A stretch of 37,363 nt of DNA from Phycisphaerae bacterium (GTDB taxonomy: Bacteria > Planctomycetota > Phycisphaerae > Phycisphaerales > UBA1924): the NCBI GenBank assembly GCA_030429485.1, contig JAUIFD010000012.1:1-37363 (forward strand). The letters are read 5' to 3'. Position 1 is the first letter of the stretch. The number at the start of each line of letters is the position of its first letter. Under the pieces are notes generated by a model. That model was given only the letters and a program-made list of their open reading frames with translations, was not told where the DNA came from and ran no database searches. The position numbers were made by a program, and so were the translations under genes. This document shows positions 7,561 to 16,316 of this stretch, piece by piece.

Positions 7561-8442
7561 ATGATGACCATCCAGACTCTGCTCGCCCTGCCGATCGCGA
7601 TGTTCGTCGGCGTTGGCGTCGCGCCGGCGCAGGAAGCCGCGCCGGCGCCGCAGCCAGCGGAGCACGCGAGCCCCGAGACCGCCGACGAGTTGCTGATTGC
7701 ACTGGAACGCGCCGATGAGAGCCTCGACCGCCTCCAATCCGACATCACCTTCATCAAGGAGTTCGAGATCGCGGGCGACCTCGAGGTGCGCAACGGGCAG
7801 CTCGTCTATGAGCGCACGCGGGACGATGACGGCGAACCGCGCAAGCGCTTCGCCGTACGGTTCGACAAGTTCCTCACGGGCAACCGCGTCGGGGACGACC
7901 TGCGCGAGTACGTGTTCGACGGCGAGTGGTTCGTCGAGAAGTTCATCTCGGACAAGGAGTTCGTCAAGCGCCAGGTCGTGCCGCCCGGCGAGCAGTGGGA
8001 CCCGATGAAGCTCGGCGAGGGACCGTTCCCGGTGCCGATCGGCCAGCGTCGGGCCGACGTGCTGCGCGAGTGGGTCGCGGAACTCGCGCCGGCGACCGAG
8101 GGCGTGGACCACCCGAAGCTCGTGGAGCAGGCTGTCGATCACATTCAACTGCGTCTCGTGCCGCGCCCCGAACTGGCCGATAAGGCGGAGTACGAGGAGG
8201 TGCGCGTGTGGTACGACCGCAAGGACCTGCTCCCGCGGATGCTCAAGGCGACGAACTTCGCGGGCGACTCGACAACGGTCGTGCTGCGTCAGATCGCGTG
8301 CAACGAGGACGCCGCATTCGGGGCAGAAGCGATCTCGACCGCACCGCCCCGCGAGGCGGGATGGAACGTGACGATCGAACCGTGGCAGGGCACCGGTTCG
8401 ACGCGGGTCGACACGCGCGTCGAGGTCGAGGGCGGGAAGTGA
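7561..8442 (+). CDS. LolA-like periplasmic protein
   Basis: A 293-residue exported protein. The frame begins earlier with GTG at 7507, but GGAGAAAGAAGTC precedes ATGATG at 7561 and the following MMTIQTLLALPIAMFVGVG is a signal peptide ending near APAQ, so the later start is preferred. The mature part has the pattern of LolA/outer-membrane lipoprotein-sorting folds: a leading helix 'LIALERADESLDRLQSDITF', then alternating strands ('GQLVYER', 'RFAVRFDKFL', 'EYVFDGEWFVEKF', 'VRVWYDRKDLLPRMLKATN', 'STTVVLRQI'). LolA carries lipoproteins across the periplasm; whether this one does is inference from the fold. It overlaps the next gene by 4 bases (GTGA), suggesting the two are made together. Confidence 0.8.
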   Translation: MMTIQTLLALPIAMFVGVGVAPAQEAAPAPQPAEHASPETADELLIALERADESLDRLQSDITFIKEFEIAGDLEVRNGQLVYERTRDDDGEPRKRFAVRFDKFLTGNRVGDDLREYVFDGEWFVEKFISDKEFVKRQVVPPGEQWDPMKLGEGPFPVPIGQRRADVLREWVAELAPATEGVDHPKLVEQAVDHIQLRLVPRPELADKAEYEEVRVWYDRKDLLPRMLKATNFAGDSTTVVLRQIACNEDAAFGAEAISTAPPREAGWNVTIEPWQGTGSTRVDTRVEVEGGK

Positions 8443-11162
8443 ACCGCCCGACGCAGCGCGCTTGTGCGCTGCTCGTGCTCGTTGCTTCCGCGCTTTGTCC
8501 GGCGCAGGTCGTTCGACCGCTCGACGAGCCGGAGCCCGCGCCAGCCATGATCGATGCGCCCCCCACGGCGCGGGCTGTGGTGCAACTGCTCGCCGCGCCC
8601 TACCTGACCGACGAGGAGCGGGCATCGCTGCGCGTCGAGCACGGGCTCTGGACGCGGGCTGACGTGCTGAACCCGCGTCACGCCGCGCGGGCAGCCCTCA
8701 TCGATGGACGCCTGGATGCCCCCGCGCTTTCCAGCCCCGAAGCCGATCCGCTCGATCGCGCCGAAGGCATGGCGCGTCGCGGCGAGTTTCGAGCGGCCCT
8801 GTCGGCGCTCGAGGGCGACCCCTCGATCCGGGCCATGCGATTGCGTGCCGAGGCGCACGAGGCCCTCGGCGAACACGCGCTCGCCGACGCCGCGGTCGAT
8901 CCCGTCGTGACGGCGCTGACGGGCCGAACGACATCCGACGCGGACGAGATCGTCGATGGCGTGCTGGCGTTGATGGTGCGGACGCGCCTGCGCGGGCCCT
9001 CCGCCGCAGCCGACGCCGGCGCGGACTACCGCACGATGCTCCAACTGCTGGGCGAAGCGCACCAGAAGATCGACCGCGTCAACTGGCGTGCCCGCCTGGT
9101 CGAGGCGCGCCTGCTCGCGGAGAAGTCGAACCCCGGTGAGGCACGCGACGCAATCCTCGAAGCGCTCAAACTCAACCCCCGGATCGCCGACGCGTGGACC
9201 CTGCTCGGACAGCTCGCGATCGACTCGTTCGCATTCCCGGAAGCGGAGGCCATCGCGGGCACCATCGGCGCCCTCGCGCCGGGCTCTCCCGATGCCGCGA
9301 TCCTGCGCGCCCGCGCTCGCCTTCGCCAGAACGATCCAGACGGCGCTTGGTCGATCATCGAACCCGCGCTCGGGCGCTTCCCCGATCATCGCGAGCTGCG
9401 CGCCGTCGAAGCCGCGATCGTCGCGTCGTGGTTCGATGCGGAGCGCCTGTCCGAGACGCTTGCCGCGTTCGACGAGCGCAACGGCACCGAGGGCTCGCCC
9501 GACGCGCTGCTCGAGGTCGGCATCCGTCTCGCGGAGGCGCGCCAGTACGCCGAGGGAACGAAGTACCTCCGCCTCGCCATTGACCGAGCCCCGAACCGGG
9601 CGGACGGCTGGACCGAACTCGGGCTGATGGAACTCCAAGCCGGGCGCGACTCGGCGTCCCTCGACGCGTTGCGCCGCGCCGCCGCGCTCGACCCGTTCAA
9701 CACGCGAGTGACCAACACACTCAAGCTCGTGGAAGAGATGATCGCCTGGCCGACAATCGAATCGGAGCACTTCGTGATCCGGTATCAGCCGGGGATCGAC
9801 GAGGTGCTGGCCCGCGAGATGCCCCGCACGCTCGAGCGCATCCACGACGACGTCGCCGGCGCGTTCGACCACGAGCCCGGGTTCAGGACCACGATCGATC
9901 TCATGCCCGACCACGCGGCGTTTGCCGTGCGCATCACCGGCATCCCCCGCCTGCACACCGTCGCCGCAGCGACAGGGCCCGCGATCGCGATGGAAAGCCC
10001 GCAGCGTGGACCGGGGTTCAGCATCGGGTACTACGACTGGGCGCGCACGCTCCAGCACGAGTACGCGCACACCGTCACGCTCTCGCGCACCCACAACCGC
10101 ATCCCGCACTGGTTTACCGAGGCGGCCGCGGTGTGGGCCGAGGCCGGCCCGCGCGCTTCGTCTTGGTGGGACCTGTTGTCGCGGCGTTTCCGCGAAGGCA
10201 CGCTCTTCTCGCTCGACGAGATCTCGGTGAAGTTCGTGCGCCCCGACGGGCCGGACGACCGCACGCTCGCGTACGCCCAAGGCCACTGGATGTACGAGTT
10301 CATGGTCGAGCGCTGGGGACCGCGAGCGCCGCTCGAACTCATGGACCGGTACGCATCGGGCGAGCGCGAAGCGTCGGCGATGGAGGCGGTGCTGGGTGTG
10401 CCGCCCGAGATCTTCACCGCCGCGTTCATGCGCTGGGCCGAGGGTGAACTCCGCGAGCGCGGACTCCTCCTGCCCGATGGCGTGCCGGGACTCGAGACGC
10501 TCGTGCTGCGCGAAGCGGTCAACGCGCAGCTCGCGGAGGCACGCGTTGAGCAGATGACGGACCTCAGCGCAGCGGGCGGCATCGACGCCCTGACGCAGAG
10601 CTTCGACTCGCTCGAACGAGCCTGGACCAACGCGACGCAACCGACGCGTGCGCAGCTCGATCGTTGGCTCGCGCGCTATCCGGGGCATCCCGACGTGCTC
10701 CTCGCGCTTATCGCCACCGAGCTTCGCCTCAACGACGGCGAGGCGACGCCCGACCTCGTGCCGCTGCTTGAGCAATACGCCGAGGCTCGTCCCGAGGACC
10801 CGCTTCCGCATCGCACGCTCGCGCGCCTCGCGCTGGAAGGGCGCCTTCCGGGCGGGGCCGAGGCGGCGCTGTCCGACCTGGAGTTCCTGAGCGAGCGTGA
10901 GATGTATACGCCGGCGTATGCGCGCGCCCTGGCCGAGCGGTACGCCGAGTTAGGCGATCTCGATCGCGCAGGTGCGGAGGCGGAGCACGCGGTCGGCATC
11001 GCGCCCTTCGACGCCGAGACGCGCGAGTTTGCGGCGCGGGTCGCGATCCAAGCGCAGCACTGGGACGACGCCGAACGCCACTTGCTCGCACTCACGGGGA
11101 TCGAGCCCGACCGCGACATCCACCAGCGCCGCCTCGACCGCCTGCGCGAGATGCGGAAGTAG
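8439..11162 (+). CDS. Secreted TPR protein with HExxH (gluzincin-type) metallopeptidase domain
   Basis: A 907-residue protein beginning (GTG) MNRPTQRACALLVLVASALC, a signal peptide ending near CPAQ. The frame extends further upstream but only through the previous gene; GAGGGCGGGAA and the GTGA overlap mark the start. Residues about 80-430 are TPR-like helices ('ALKLNPRIADAWTLLGQLAI', 'RADGWTELGLMELQAGR'). Residues about 440-620 form a zinc peptidase: 'IESEHFVIRYQPGIDEVLA', then HEYAH at 540-544 and a third-ligand Glu561 in PHWFTEAAAVWAE, the gluzincin arrangement. Further TPR-like helices run to the C-terminus. Probable periplasmic/surface peptidase; substrate unknown. It is coupled to the LolA-like gene. 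Confidence 0.87.
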   Translation: MNRPTQRACALLVLVASALCPAQVVRPLDEPEPAPAMIDAPPTARAVVQLLAAPYLTDEERASLRVEHGLWTRADVLNPRHAARAALIDGRLDAPALSSPEADPLDRAEGMARRGEFRAALSALEGDPSIRAMRLRAEAHEALGEHALADAAVDPVVTALTGRTTSDADEIVDGVLALMVRTRLRGPSAAADAGADYRTMLQLLGEAHQKIDRVNWRARLVEARLLAEKSNPGEARDAILEALKLNPRIADAWTLLGQLAIDSFAFPEAEAIAGTIGALAPGSPDAAILRARARLRQNDPDGAWSIIEPALGRFPDHRELRAVEAAIVASWFDAERLSETLAAFDERNGTEGSPDALLEVGIRLAEARQYAEGTKYLRLAIDRAPNRADGWTELGLMELQAGRDSASLDALRRAAALDPFNTRVTNTLKLVEEMIAWPTIESEHFVIRYQPGIDEVLAREMPRTLERIHDDVAGAFDHEPGFRTTIDLMPDHAAFAVRITGIPRLHTVAAATGPAIAMESPQRGPGFSIGYYDWARTLQHEYAHTVTLSRTHNRIPHWFTEAAAVWAEAGPRASSWWDLLSRRFREGTLFSLDEISVKFVRPDGPDDRTLAYAQGHWMYEFMVERWGPRAPLELMDRYASGEREASAMEAVLGVPPEIFTAAFMRWAEGELRERGLLLPDGVPGLETLVLREAVNAQLAEARVEQMTDLSAAGGIDALTQSFDSLERAWTNATQPTRAQLDRWLARYPGHPDVLLALIATELRLNDGEATPDLVPLLEQYAEARPEDPLPHRTLARLALEGRLPGGAEAALSDLEFLSEREMYTPAYARALAERYAELGDLDRAGAEAEHAVGIAPFDAETREFAARVAIQAQHWDDAERHLLALTGIEPDRDIHQRRLDRLREMRK

Positions 11163-11213
11163 CTCGCGAGACGGATCCGAGCTTGCACACGCCAATCCCC
11201 TCGCTCGCTTCCA

Positions 11214-11219
11214 TACACT
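11214..11219 (+). promoter_or_regulatory. TANNNT box 5 nt before mutL start (candidate -10)
   Basis: TACACT, then GGGCC, then GTG at 11225. No Shine-Dalgarno is present. No good -35 hexamer is seen at 17 bases upstream. Confidence 0.35.
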
Positions 11220-11224
11220 GGGCC

Positions 11225-13120
11225 GTGCCCCCATCGACCCTCCAAAGACCCGCGATCCGCGTGCTCCCGCCGCTGGTGGCCGATCAGATCGCGGCGGGCG
11301 AGGTGGTCGAGCGCCCGGCGTCGGTGGTCAAGGAACTGCTTGAGAACGCGCTCGACGCGGGCGCGACGCGCATCGAGGTCGAGCTGGCGCAGGGCGGGAT
11401 CGAGCTCATCCGTATCACCGACGACGGCGCGGGCATCCCGCCGGACGAACTCCCGCTCGCGCTCGCGGCCCACGCCACGAGCAAGCTGCGCGACGCCGAG
11501 GAACTCGCACGCATCGGAACGCTCGGGTTTCGCGGTGAAGCGCTCGCGTCGATTACTTCAGTGGCGCGCGTGCGCATCCGGAGCGTCGCGCCCGGCCATG
11601 AGCCGAGCGAGATCGAGGGTGCGGGTGATCAGCGGTCCGCGGTGCGTCCCGCGGCGGTCGCACGCGGCACGTCGATCGAGGTGCGCACGCTGTTCTTCAA
11701 TACGCCGGCGCGTCGGCGCTTTCTCCGCACGCCGGCGACCGAGCAGACACGCTGCATGGAGGTCGTGCGCGACCTGGCACTGGCGCACCCGGCGGTTGCG
11801 CTTCGTGCATTGTGCGACGGGCGGGAGACGCTGGACCTGCGTGCCGAGCAGGGGCCGCGGGCGAGGGCGCTCGCGATCCTGGGGCGCGAGCTCGAGGACA
11901 ATCTGGTCGAGGTACACGCGGACGAGCAGCACGACGCACGCGGGGTCTCGCTCTGGGGGCTCGTCGGCACGCCCGCCGTGGCGCGATCGAACGCGCGCGC
12001 GCAGCGCGTATTCGTCAACGGGCGAGCGGTGCGTGACCCTTCAATCCAGCACGCGCTGCGCGAGGCGTACCGCGGGCTCATCGAGCCGGGGCGTTATCCG
12101 ACCGCGGTGCTCATGATCGACCTCCCGCCCGACGGCGTCGACGTGAACGTCCACCCCGCGAAGGCGGAGGTGCGCTTTCGCGACCAGGGCATGGTGCACT
12201 CGCTCGTGCTCAACACCGTGCGTGAGGCCCTTCGCCGTGCCGATCTGACGCCGACACTCGCCCACCGGACGGGCGCACGCCCCGCGATCTTCGGCCCGGG
12301 CGACGGACCCACCGACACCGCGAGCGACGCGCAGAGCTTCGCGGATTACTTCCGACGTGACCTCCCCGCGTCGACGGGCGGTCGCTTCGACTACCAGGCG
12401 GTGCGCGACGCGCTCGATCGCGTGTTGACGATGGGCTCGAAGGTGGAACCCGCGGGCGATGCTTCAGATGAACGCGAGAGGCCGGACCCTGCCTCGCCAG
12501 AAGCAGCGCCAGCCACTCCCGCCAGCCAACTTGAGGCCCTGCCGCGCCGCGACCACCTCCAGGTGCATCAGAGCTACGTCGTCGCACAGGACGACGACGG
12601 CGTGGTGATTGTCGACCAACACGCGCTGCACGAGCGAGCGATGTTTGAGGCGCTGCACGCGCGCATCACCGCGGGCCCACTCGAGAGCCAGTCACTGCTC
12701 ACGCCGGCGGTGGTCGATACCTCAAGCGAGCGTGTGACGCGACTCGAAGAGCTGACGCCGCTGCTCGAGCGCCTCGGCATCGACGCGGCTGCGCTCTCGC
12801 CGAGCACCGTGGGCGTGCGCGCGTTTCCGACGCTTCTGTTCTCGCGCGGTGTTGATCCCATCGACTTCATGAGCGAGCTGCTCGACCGCGCCGATGCGGA
12901 CGCGTTCGTTCCGGATTCGGAGGAGGCGCTACGCGAGGTGCTCGACATGATGGCGTGCAAAGCAGCGGTGAAGGCGGGCGACAGGCTCACCGACGCGGAG
13001 ATCGGCGCGCTGCTCGAGCTGCGCGGCTCGGTGGAGCGATCAACCTCGTGCCCGCACGGACGCCCGACCAGCGTGCGACTCACGCTGGCCGACCTCGAAC
13101 GCCTCTTCGAGCGGCGATAG
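11225..13120 (+). CDS. mutL: DNA mismatch repair protein MutL, endonuclease type
   Basis: A 631-residue MutL. The GHKL ATPase part shows KELLENALDAGA (catalytic Glu37, Mg-binding Asn41), DDGAGIP (67-73) and TLGFRGEA (99-106). The C-terminal part carries all motifs of nicking MutL proteins from bacteria without MutH: DQHAxxExxxxE (464-475), ACK (577-579, usual ACR), CPHGRP (609-614) and a terminal FER (628-630, FxR). So it should nick the unmethylated/discontinuous strand itself after MutS recognition. MutS is not in this window. I chose GTG 11225 because 'IRVLPPLVADQIAAGEVVERP' normally lies within about ten residues of the start; an in-frame TTG at 11183 is the alternative. Confidence 0.95.
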   Translation: MPPSTLQRPAIRVLPPLVADQIAAGEVVERPASVVKELLENALDAGATRIEVELAQGGIELIRITDDGAGIPPDELPLALAAHATSKLRDAEELARIGTLGFRGEALASITSVARVRIRSVAPGHEPSEIEGAGDQRSAVRPAAVARGTSIEVRTLFFNTPARRRFLRTPATEQTRCMEVVRDLALAHPAVALRALCDGRETLDLRAEQGPRARALAILGRELEDNLVEVHADEQHDARGVSLWGLVGTPAVARSNARAQRVFVNGRAVRDPSIQHALREAYRGLIEPGRYPTAVLMIDLPPDGVDVNVHPAKAEVRFRDQGMVHSLVLNTVREALRRADLTPTLAHRTGARPAIFGPGDGPTDTASDAQSFADYFRRDLPASTGGRFDYQAVRDALDRVLTMGSKVEPAGDASDERERPDPASPEAAPATPASQLEALPRRDHLQVHQSYVVAQDDDGVVIVDQHALHERAMFEALHARITAGPLESQSLLTPAVVDTSSERVTRLEELTPLLERLGIDAAALSPSTVGVRAFPTLLFSRGVDPIDFMSELLDRADADAFVPDSEEALREVLDMMACKAAVKAGDRLTDAEIGALLELRGSVERSTSCPHGRPTSVRLTLADLERLFERR

Positions 13121-13146
13121 CGCCCGCGCGTTCGAGCGTCCGGACT

Positions 13147-14394
13147 CTACGCCGCAGCAACTTCGATTCTCGGCCCCACCTCGGACGCGACCGCGGTGCG
13201 CCGTATCGCGAGGGCGCTCAGGTCGTCGCGCTGGTGAAGCGAGCCGCGTTGTTGGTCAACGAGCTCGGCGAGGTCGTGCAGGGCGGGCGCGACGCATCCC
13301 GCTTCCATGGTGCGCGAGCCGAACGCCTCCAGGTGCTCCACGTACGCCTCCGTGTCGACCTCGCGCGTCGAACCGGGGAACGCGAGCTCGAACCCGTCGG
13401 AGTAGAGCAGGAGCGTTGAGCCGATCGGGAGCGTCAACTCGGCCTCACCGAACTCAAGCTGATCGAACACGCCGAGCAGCGGGCCGTTGGTCTCAATGCG
13501 CTCGACCCTGCCGTCGGTGAAGACCATCGGCGGCGGGTGGCCTGCGACGGACACACGCGCGACGCCCGTTTCACAATCGAGCACACCCACGACGCCCGTC
13601 GCGAAGCGTTGCCCACTGGCGCATGCCGATGACAGAGCGCGGTTCAGATAGGCCATCGTCTGCGCCGGGTGCGCGCTCATGCCCGTGGCGCGAGCGACGA
13701 CCAGGGCACGCTGAATCACCATCGTGAGGAGTGCCGCCGGCACGCCGTGCCCCACGGCGTCGGCGAGCGCGAAGAGCAGTCGCCGGTCATCGAGCCACGA
13801 AATGTCGTAGATGTCGCCCGAGACATACGCCGCCGGGCGGAAGAGCACGCCGAGATCGACGCACGGGCGCGAGGGGAGCTCGCCCGGGAGGAACTCTCGC
13901 TGGACCATCGCGGCCAGATTGAGCTCCTCATGGAGCCGCGCCACCTCGCCCGTAAGCCCGCCGTGGGTTGCGCGAGCTGCGTTGAGCTCATCGCGGAGAC
14001 GGGTGACCGCGCCGTCGCGCGCGCACATTCCATAGAGCATCGCCGCGAGCACGCCCGCGTCGGCACCGTGCGATTCGACAGCCACACCGTCGCCCTGATA
14101 GGCGCGCAGCGCGCTGCTCGCTTCGGGCACGAGCACGAGCGCCGCCTCATCGCGTCCCTTCAGCGCATCGGCCAGCACCGCGACGACCGCACGCGAGAGA
14201 TCGTCGCCCCCGACGACAAGGAACGGCCCCGTGGGCGCGGCGCCGTCCGGCGCAACGAGCGCATCGATCGACGCTTCAACGACCGCGGGCGCGCTCGGGC
14301 CGGGCCACGCGGCGAGGATCGGTTCGAGCAGGCTCGCTCGCGCCGCGTCGCCCGTCTCGCCCGTCGTGACAAAGGTGATCCGCGGCGTGTCCAA
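13147..14394 (-). CDS. SpoIIE/RsbU-type PPM serine phosphatase
   Basis: A 415-residue cytoplasmic protein. Residues about 170-400 are a PP2C-like SpoIIE domain with all metal-binding aspartates: SGDIYD (Asp194), ADAVGHG (Asp212), YSDGFE (Asp333) and QRDDLS (Asp390/391). A helix (125-168, ending LNLAAMVQREFLP) links it to an N-terminal alpha/beta domain (1-122) that I cannot place firmly; it has the hydrophobic strands of a Rossmann or receiver-like fold (PFLVVGGDDLS, ALVLVPEASS), but no clear phospho-acceptor arrangement. Such enzymes usually dephosphorylate anti-sigma-factor antagonists; no partner STAS or anti-sigma gene lies nearby. The start is TTG, supported by AGAGGGG seven bases upstream. 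It converges with mutL. Confidence 0.9.
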   Translation of the reverse strand: MDTPRITFVTTGETGDAARASLLEPILAAWPGPSAPAVVEASIDALVAPDGAAPTGPFLVVGGDDLSRAVVAVLADALKGRDEAALVLVPEASSALRAYQGDGVAVESHGADAGVLAAMLYGMCARDGAVTRLRDELNAARATHGGLTGEVARLHEELNLAAMVQREFLPGELPSRPCVDLGVLFRPAAYVSGDIYDISWLDDRRLLFALADAVGHGVPAALLTMVIQRALVVARATGMSAHPAQTMAYLNRALSSACASGQRFATGVVGVLDCETGVARVSVAGHPPPMVFTDGRVERIETNGPLLGVFDQLEFGEAELTLPIGSTLLLYSDGFELAFPGSTREVDTEAYVEHLEAFGSRTMEAGCVAPALHDLAELVDQQRGSLHQRDDLSALAIRRTAVASEVGPRIEVAAA

Positions 14395-14438
14395 GCGATA
14401 ACCCCTCTGGCGACCACGCCGCCGAGAGGTTCATCGGC

Positions 14439-14981
14439 TTACTTCGCACGCCGTTTGAGCGCGTCGAGGTCAAGCTCGATTACCTGGCCCTCTTTCACGT
14501 CGAGGTTGTCGAGCATGCCGCCCTGGAGTTCGATGGCGAACTGAGCCGCGAATCGGCTCGGATAGCGCTTCAGGCGGTCCTCGTACTGCGCATCGGACTC
14601 GTTCTCGCCCTGCGGCTCTTCTTCCTTCATCTGATGCGTGGCGACCACGCGCCCCGAGGCGTCGAGGAAGATGATGTCGATCGGGATCGGGCACCGGCGC
14701 ATCACGAAGTAGCGCTTATCGGCCCTCGTGAAGACGAAGAGCATCCCGCCGTCGTCATCAATGAACGTGCGGTCCGAGAGCCCCTGGACCCGAGCGTTCT
14801 GGGTGTCCGCGATCTCGAGGTGGAAGGTCCTTCCGTTGATCTCGACGGTCGCGGTGTCGGCGTCGAGGCCCTCGGGAGGCTGCGAGCAACCGGGCAGGGC
14901 GAGCACCGCGGCTCCGACTGACGCAAGCCCGAGCAGGAGTATCGCCCAGAGCATGTTCACACGCATCCCTTGAGTAGCCAT
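14439..14981 (-). CDS. DUF192-family lipoprotein
   Basis: A 180-residue protein with a hydrophobic leader (10-29) and a lipobox LALPGC with the lipidated Cys at 32, so it is probably membrane-anchored on the periplasmic side. The rest is a DUF192 domain: 'INGRTFHLEIADTQNARVQGL', 'GGMLFVF', 'YFVMRRCPIPIDIIFLDASGRVV', and the closing 'ELQGGMLDNLDVKEGQVIEL'. The function of DUF192 is not established. A ~25-residue acidic insert (QMKEEEPQGENESDAQYEDR) sits after 'VVATH'. The start at 14981 is fixed by GAGGAGG six bases upstream, which makes the gene overlap the end of gluQ by 25 bases in another frame. Confidence 0.88.
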   Translation of the reverse strand: MATQGMRVNMLWAILLLGLASVGAAVLALPGCSQPPEGLDADTATVEINGRTFHLEIADTQNARVQGLSDRTFIDDDGGMLFVFTRADKRYFVMRRCPIPIDIIFLDASGRVVATHQMKEEEPQGENESDAQYEDRLKRYPSRFAAQFAIELQGGMLDNLDVKEGQVIELDLDALKRRAK

Positions 14982-15901
14982 CGATCGTCCTCCTCGGTGC
15001 ATACCACAGGATCACGCGGGAACGCCGCCATGTCCAGCCTAGACGCAAACTCCAGGGCGCTCATCCCCGCATCTGCGCCAGGGTCGACCCCCGACCACCT
15101 CGCGACGAGCCCGATCACGCGCTCGGGGGGCACGTCGGCCTCGCGGTACCGATCGACCCGTGTGTCGCCGTGTCGCTTGGCGAGGCGTCGCCCGTCGGGC
15201 CCGAGGACGAGCGGAAGATGCGCATAGCGCGGCACAGGGAGGCCGAGCGCGCGGATGAGCCGCAACTGACGCGCGGTTGAATCGAGCAGGTCGTCGCCCC
15301 GCACAACTCGGGTGACGCCCTGTCGCGCGTCGTCGACCACCACCGCGAGTTGGTATCCGGGTGCGCCTCGCCGTGTCCACAGCGGGAAGTCGCCGACGGA
15401 GACCGATGGATCGAGCGAAACGCGACCCGCGACCTCATCATCGAACGGCTCGTCCCCGGGGTCGACGATCAACCTCCAGTCGCTCTCCTGGTTGTGGAAC
15501 ACGCGCGGGGTCTCGCTCGGTCGCAACTCCGGCGGGAAGCGCACCTCTCCCTCGCCCGCGTGCGGCGCGCTCGATGCCAGCGCGATCTCGCGTCGCGAGA
15601 GCTCGCTCGGATACACGATCCCCTGCGCGGCGAGCGATCGCATCGCGCCGACATAGGGCGAGAGGTCTTGGGCTTGGGTGAAAGGCCCTTCATCCCAGTC
15701 CAGCCCGAGCCAGCGCAGCGTCTCCAGGCACGATGCGGCGGCGCCGGGCTTCGTCCGCGGCGTGTCGAGGTCTTCGAGGCGCAGCACGATGCGCCACCCA
15801 CGCTTGCGCGCCATCGCCCAGTTCACGAGGAACGTGCGGGCGTTGCCCAGGTGCAGCGCACCGGTGGGAGATGGCGCCAGGCGTGTGGTTTCGCCGTCCA
15901 C
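14957..15901 (-). CDS. gluQ: Glutamyl-Q tRNA(Asp) synthetase
   Basis: A 314-residue truncated glutamyl-tRNA synthetase homologue, with the catalytic half and no anticodon-binding domain, as in GluQRS, which attaches glutamate to queuosine-34 of tRNA-Asp. The class I motifs are RLAPSPTGALHLGNART (HIGH box as HLGN, 17-20) and LAKRHGDT (KMSKS equivalent, 240-247). RLEDLDTPR and RGDDLLDSTARQ are family blocks. The zinc site usual for this family (Cys-x-Cys after 'iYp') reads YPSELSRREI (97-106), with both cysteines missing. The start is GTG with no Shine-Dalgarno and TACGCT six bases upstream. Confidence 0.92.
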   Translation of the reverse strand: MDGETTRLAPSPTGALHLGNARTFLVNWAMARKRGWRIVLRLEDLDTPRTKPGAAASCLETLRWLGLDWDEGPFTQAQDLSPYVGAMRSLAAQGIVYPSELSRREIALASSAPHAGEGEVRFPPELRPSETPRVFHNQESDWRLIVDPGDEPFDDEVAGRVSLDPSVSVGDFPLWTRRGAPGYQLAVVVDDARQGVTRVVRGDDLLDSTARQLRLIRALGLPVPRYAHLPLVLGPDGRRLAKRHGDTRVDRYREADVPPERVIGLVARWSGVDPGADAGMSALEFASRLDMAAFPRDPVVCTEEDDRWLLKGCV

Positions 15902-15907
15902 GCGCGC

Positions 15908-15913
15908 AGCGTA
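15908..15913 (-). promoter_or_regulatory. TANNNT box 6 nt before gluQ start (candidate -10)
   Basis: TACGCT, then GCGCGC, then GTG at 15901. It lies in the 59-base divergent gap shared with the pterin dehydratase gene. Confidence 0.35.
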
Positions 15914-15960
15914 GACTGCGTCGGACCCCAGGGGACGCTCGGGCCCCGCGGAGTGCGATC

Positions 15961-16260
15961 ATGGTCACCAAGCTCGATGCCGACGCCATCAAGGCCGCCC
16001 TCGCGGAGACGCCCGAGTGGTCGGAAGTCTCCGGCGCGATCCAGCGGACGTTCCAGTTCGAGGATTTCGCCCGAGCGATGGCGTTTGTGCACAAGGTCGC
16101 CGACTATGCCGAGGACGCCCAGCACCACCCGGACATCCTCATTCGGTACAACAAGGTGACGATCTCGGTCAGCACCCACGACGCCGGCGGCATCAGCGAG
16201 AAGGACTTTGCGCTGGCCAAAGCGGTGGACCGGTTCGCGGACCCGCGCGACGACGCCTGA
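15961..16260 (+). CDS. phhB: Pterin-4a-carbinolamine dehydratase
   Basis: A 99-residue protein with the complete family pattern: Glu51-xxx-His55-His56-Pro57, Tyr63, His73 in STHDAGG and Asp82. The enzyme dehydrates 4a-hydroxytetrahydropterin, regenerating the cofactor of aromatic amino acid hydroxylases, and some members act in other pterin steps. The frame is open upstream, but GGAG seven bases before the ATG at 15961 and the family length (about 95-110) fix the start. It is divergent from gluQ. Confidence 0.93.
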   Translation: MVTKLDADAIKAALAETPEWSEVSGAIQRTFQFEDFARAMAFVHKVADYAEDAQHHPDILIRYNKVTISVSTHDAGGISEKDFALAKAVDRFADPRDDA

Positions 16261-16316
16261 CGAGTCCAAACGCCACCTACCCTCCACCCGCCGGTTCAAT
16301 AGACCCCGAGGTTCTT

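Noticed and set aside
8289-10811. 840-codon open frame on the minus strand
   Set aside because: Antisense to the TPR metallopeptidase, which has a signal peptide, HExxH motif and coupled start. The shadow has no motif or start site.
16017-16316. 100-residue N-terminal extension of the MATE protein
   Set aside because: It is the out-of-frame shadow of the pterin dehydratase gene; a ribosome site and typical MATE start occur at 16317.
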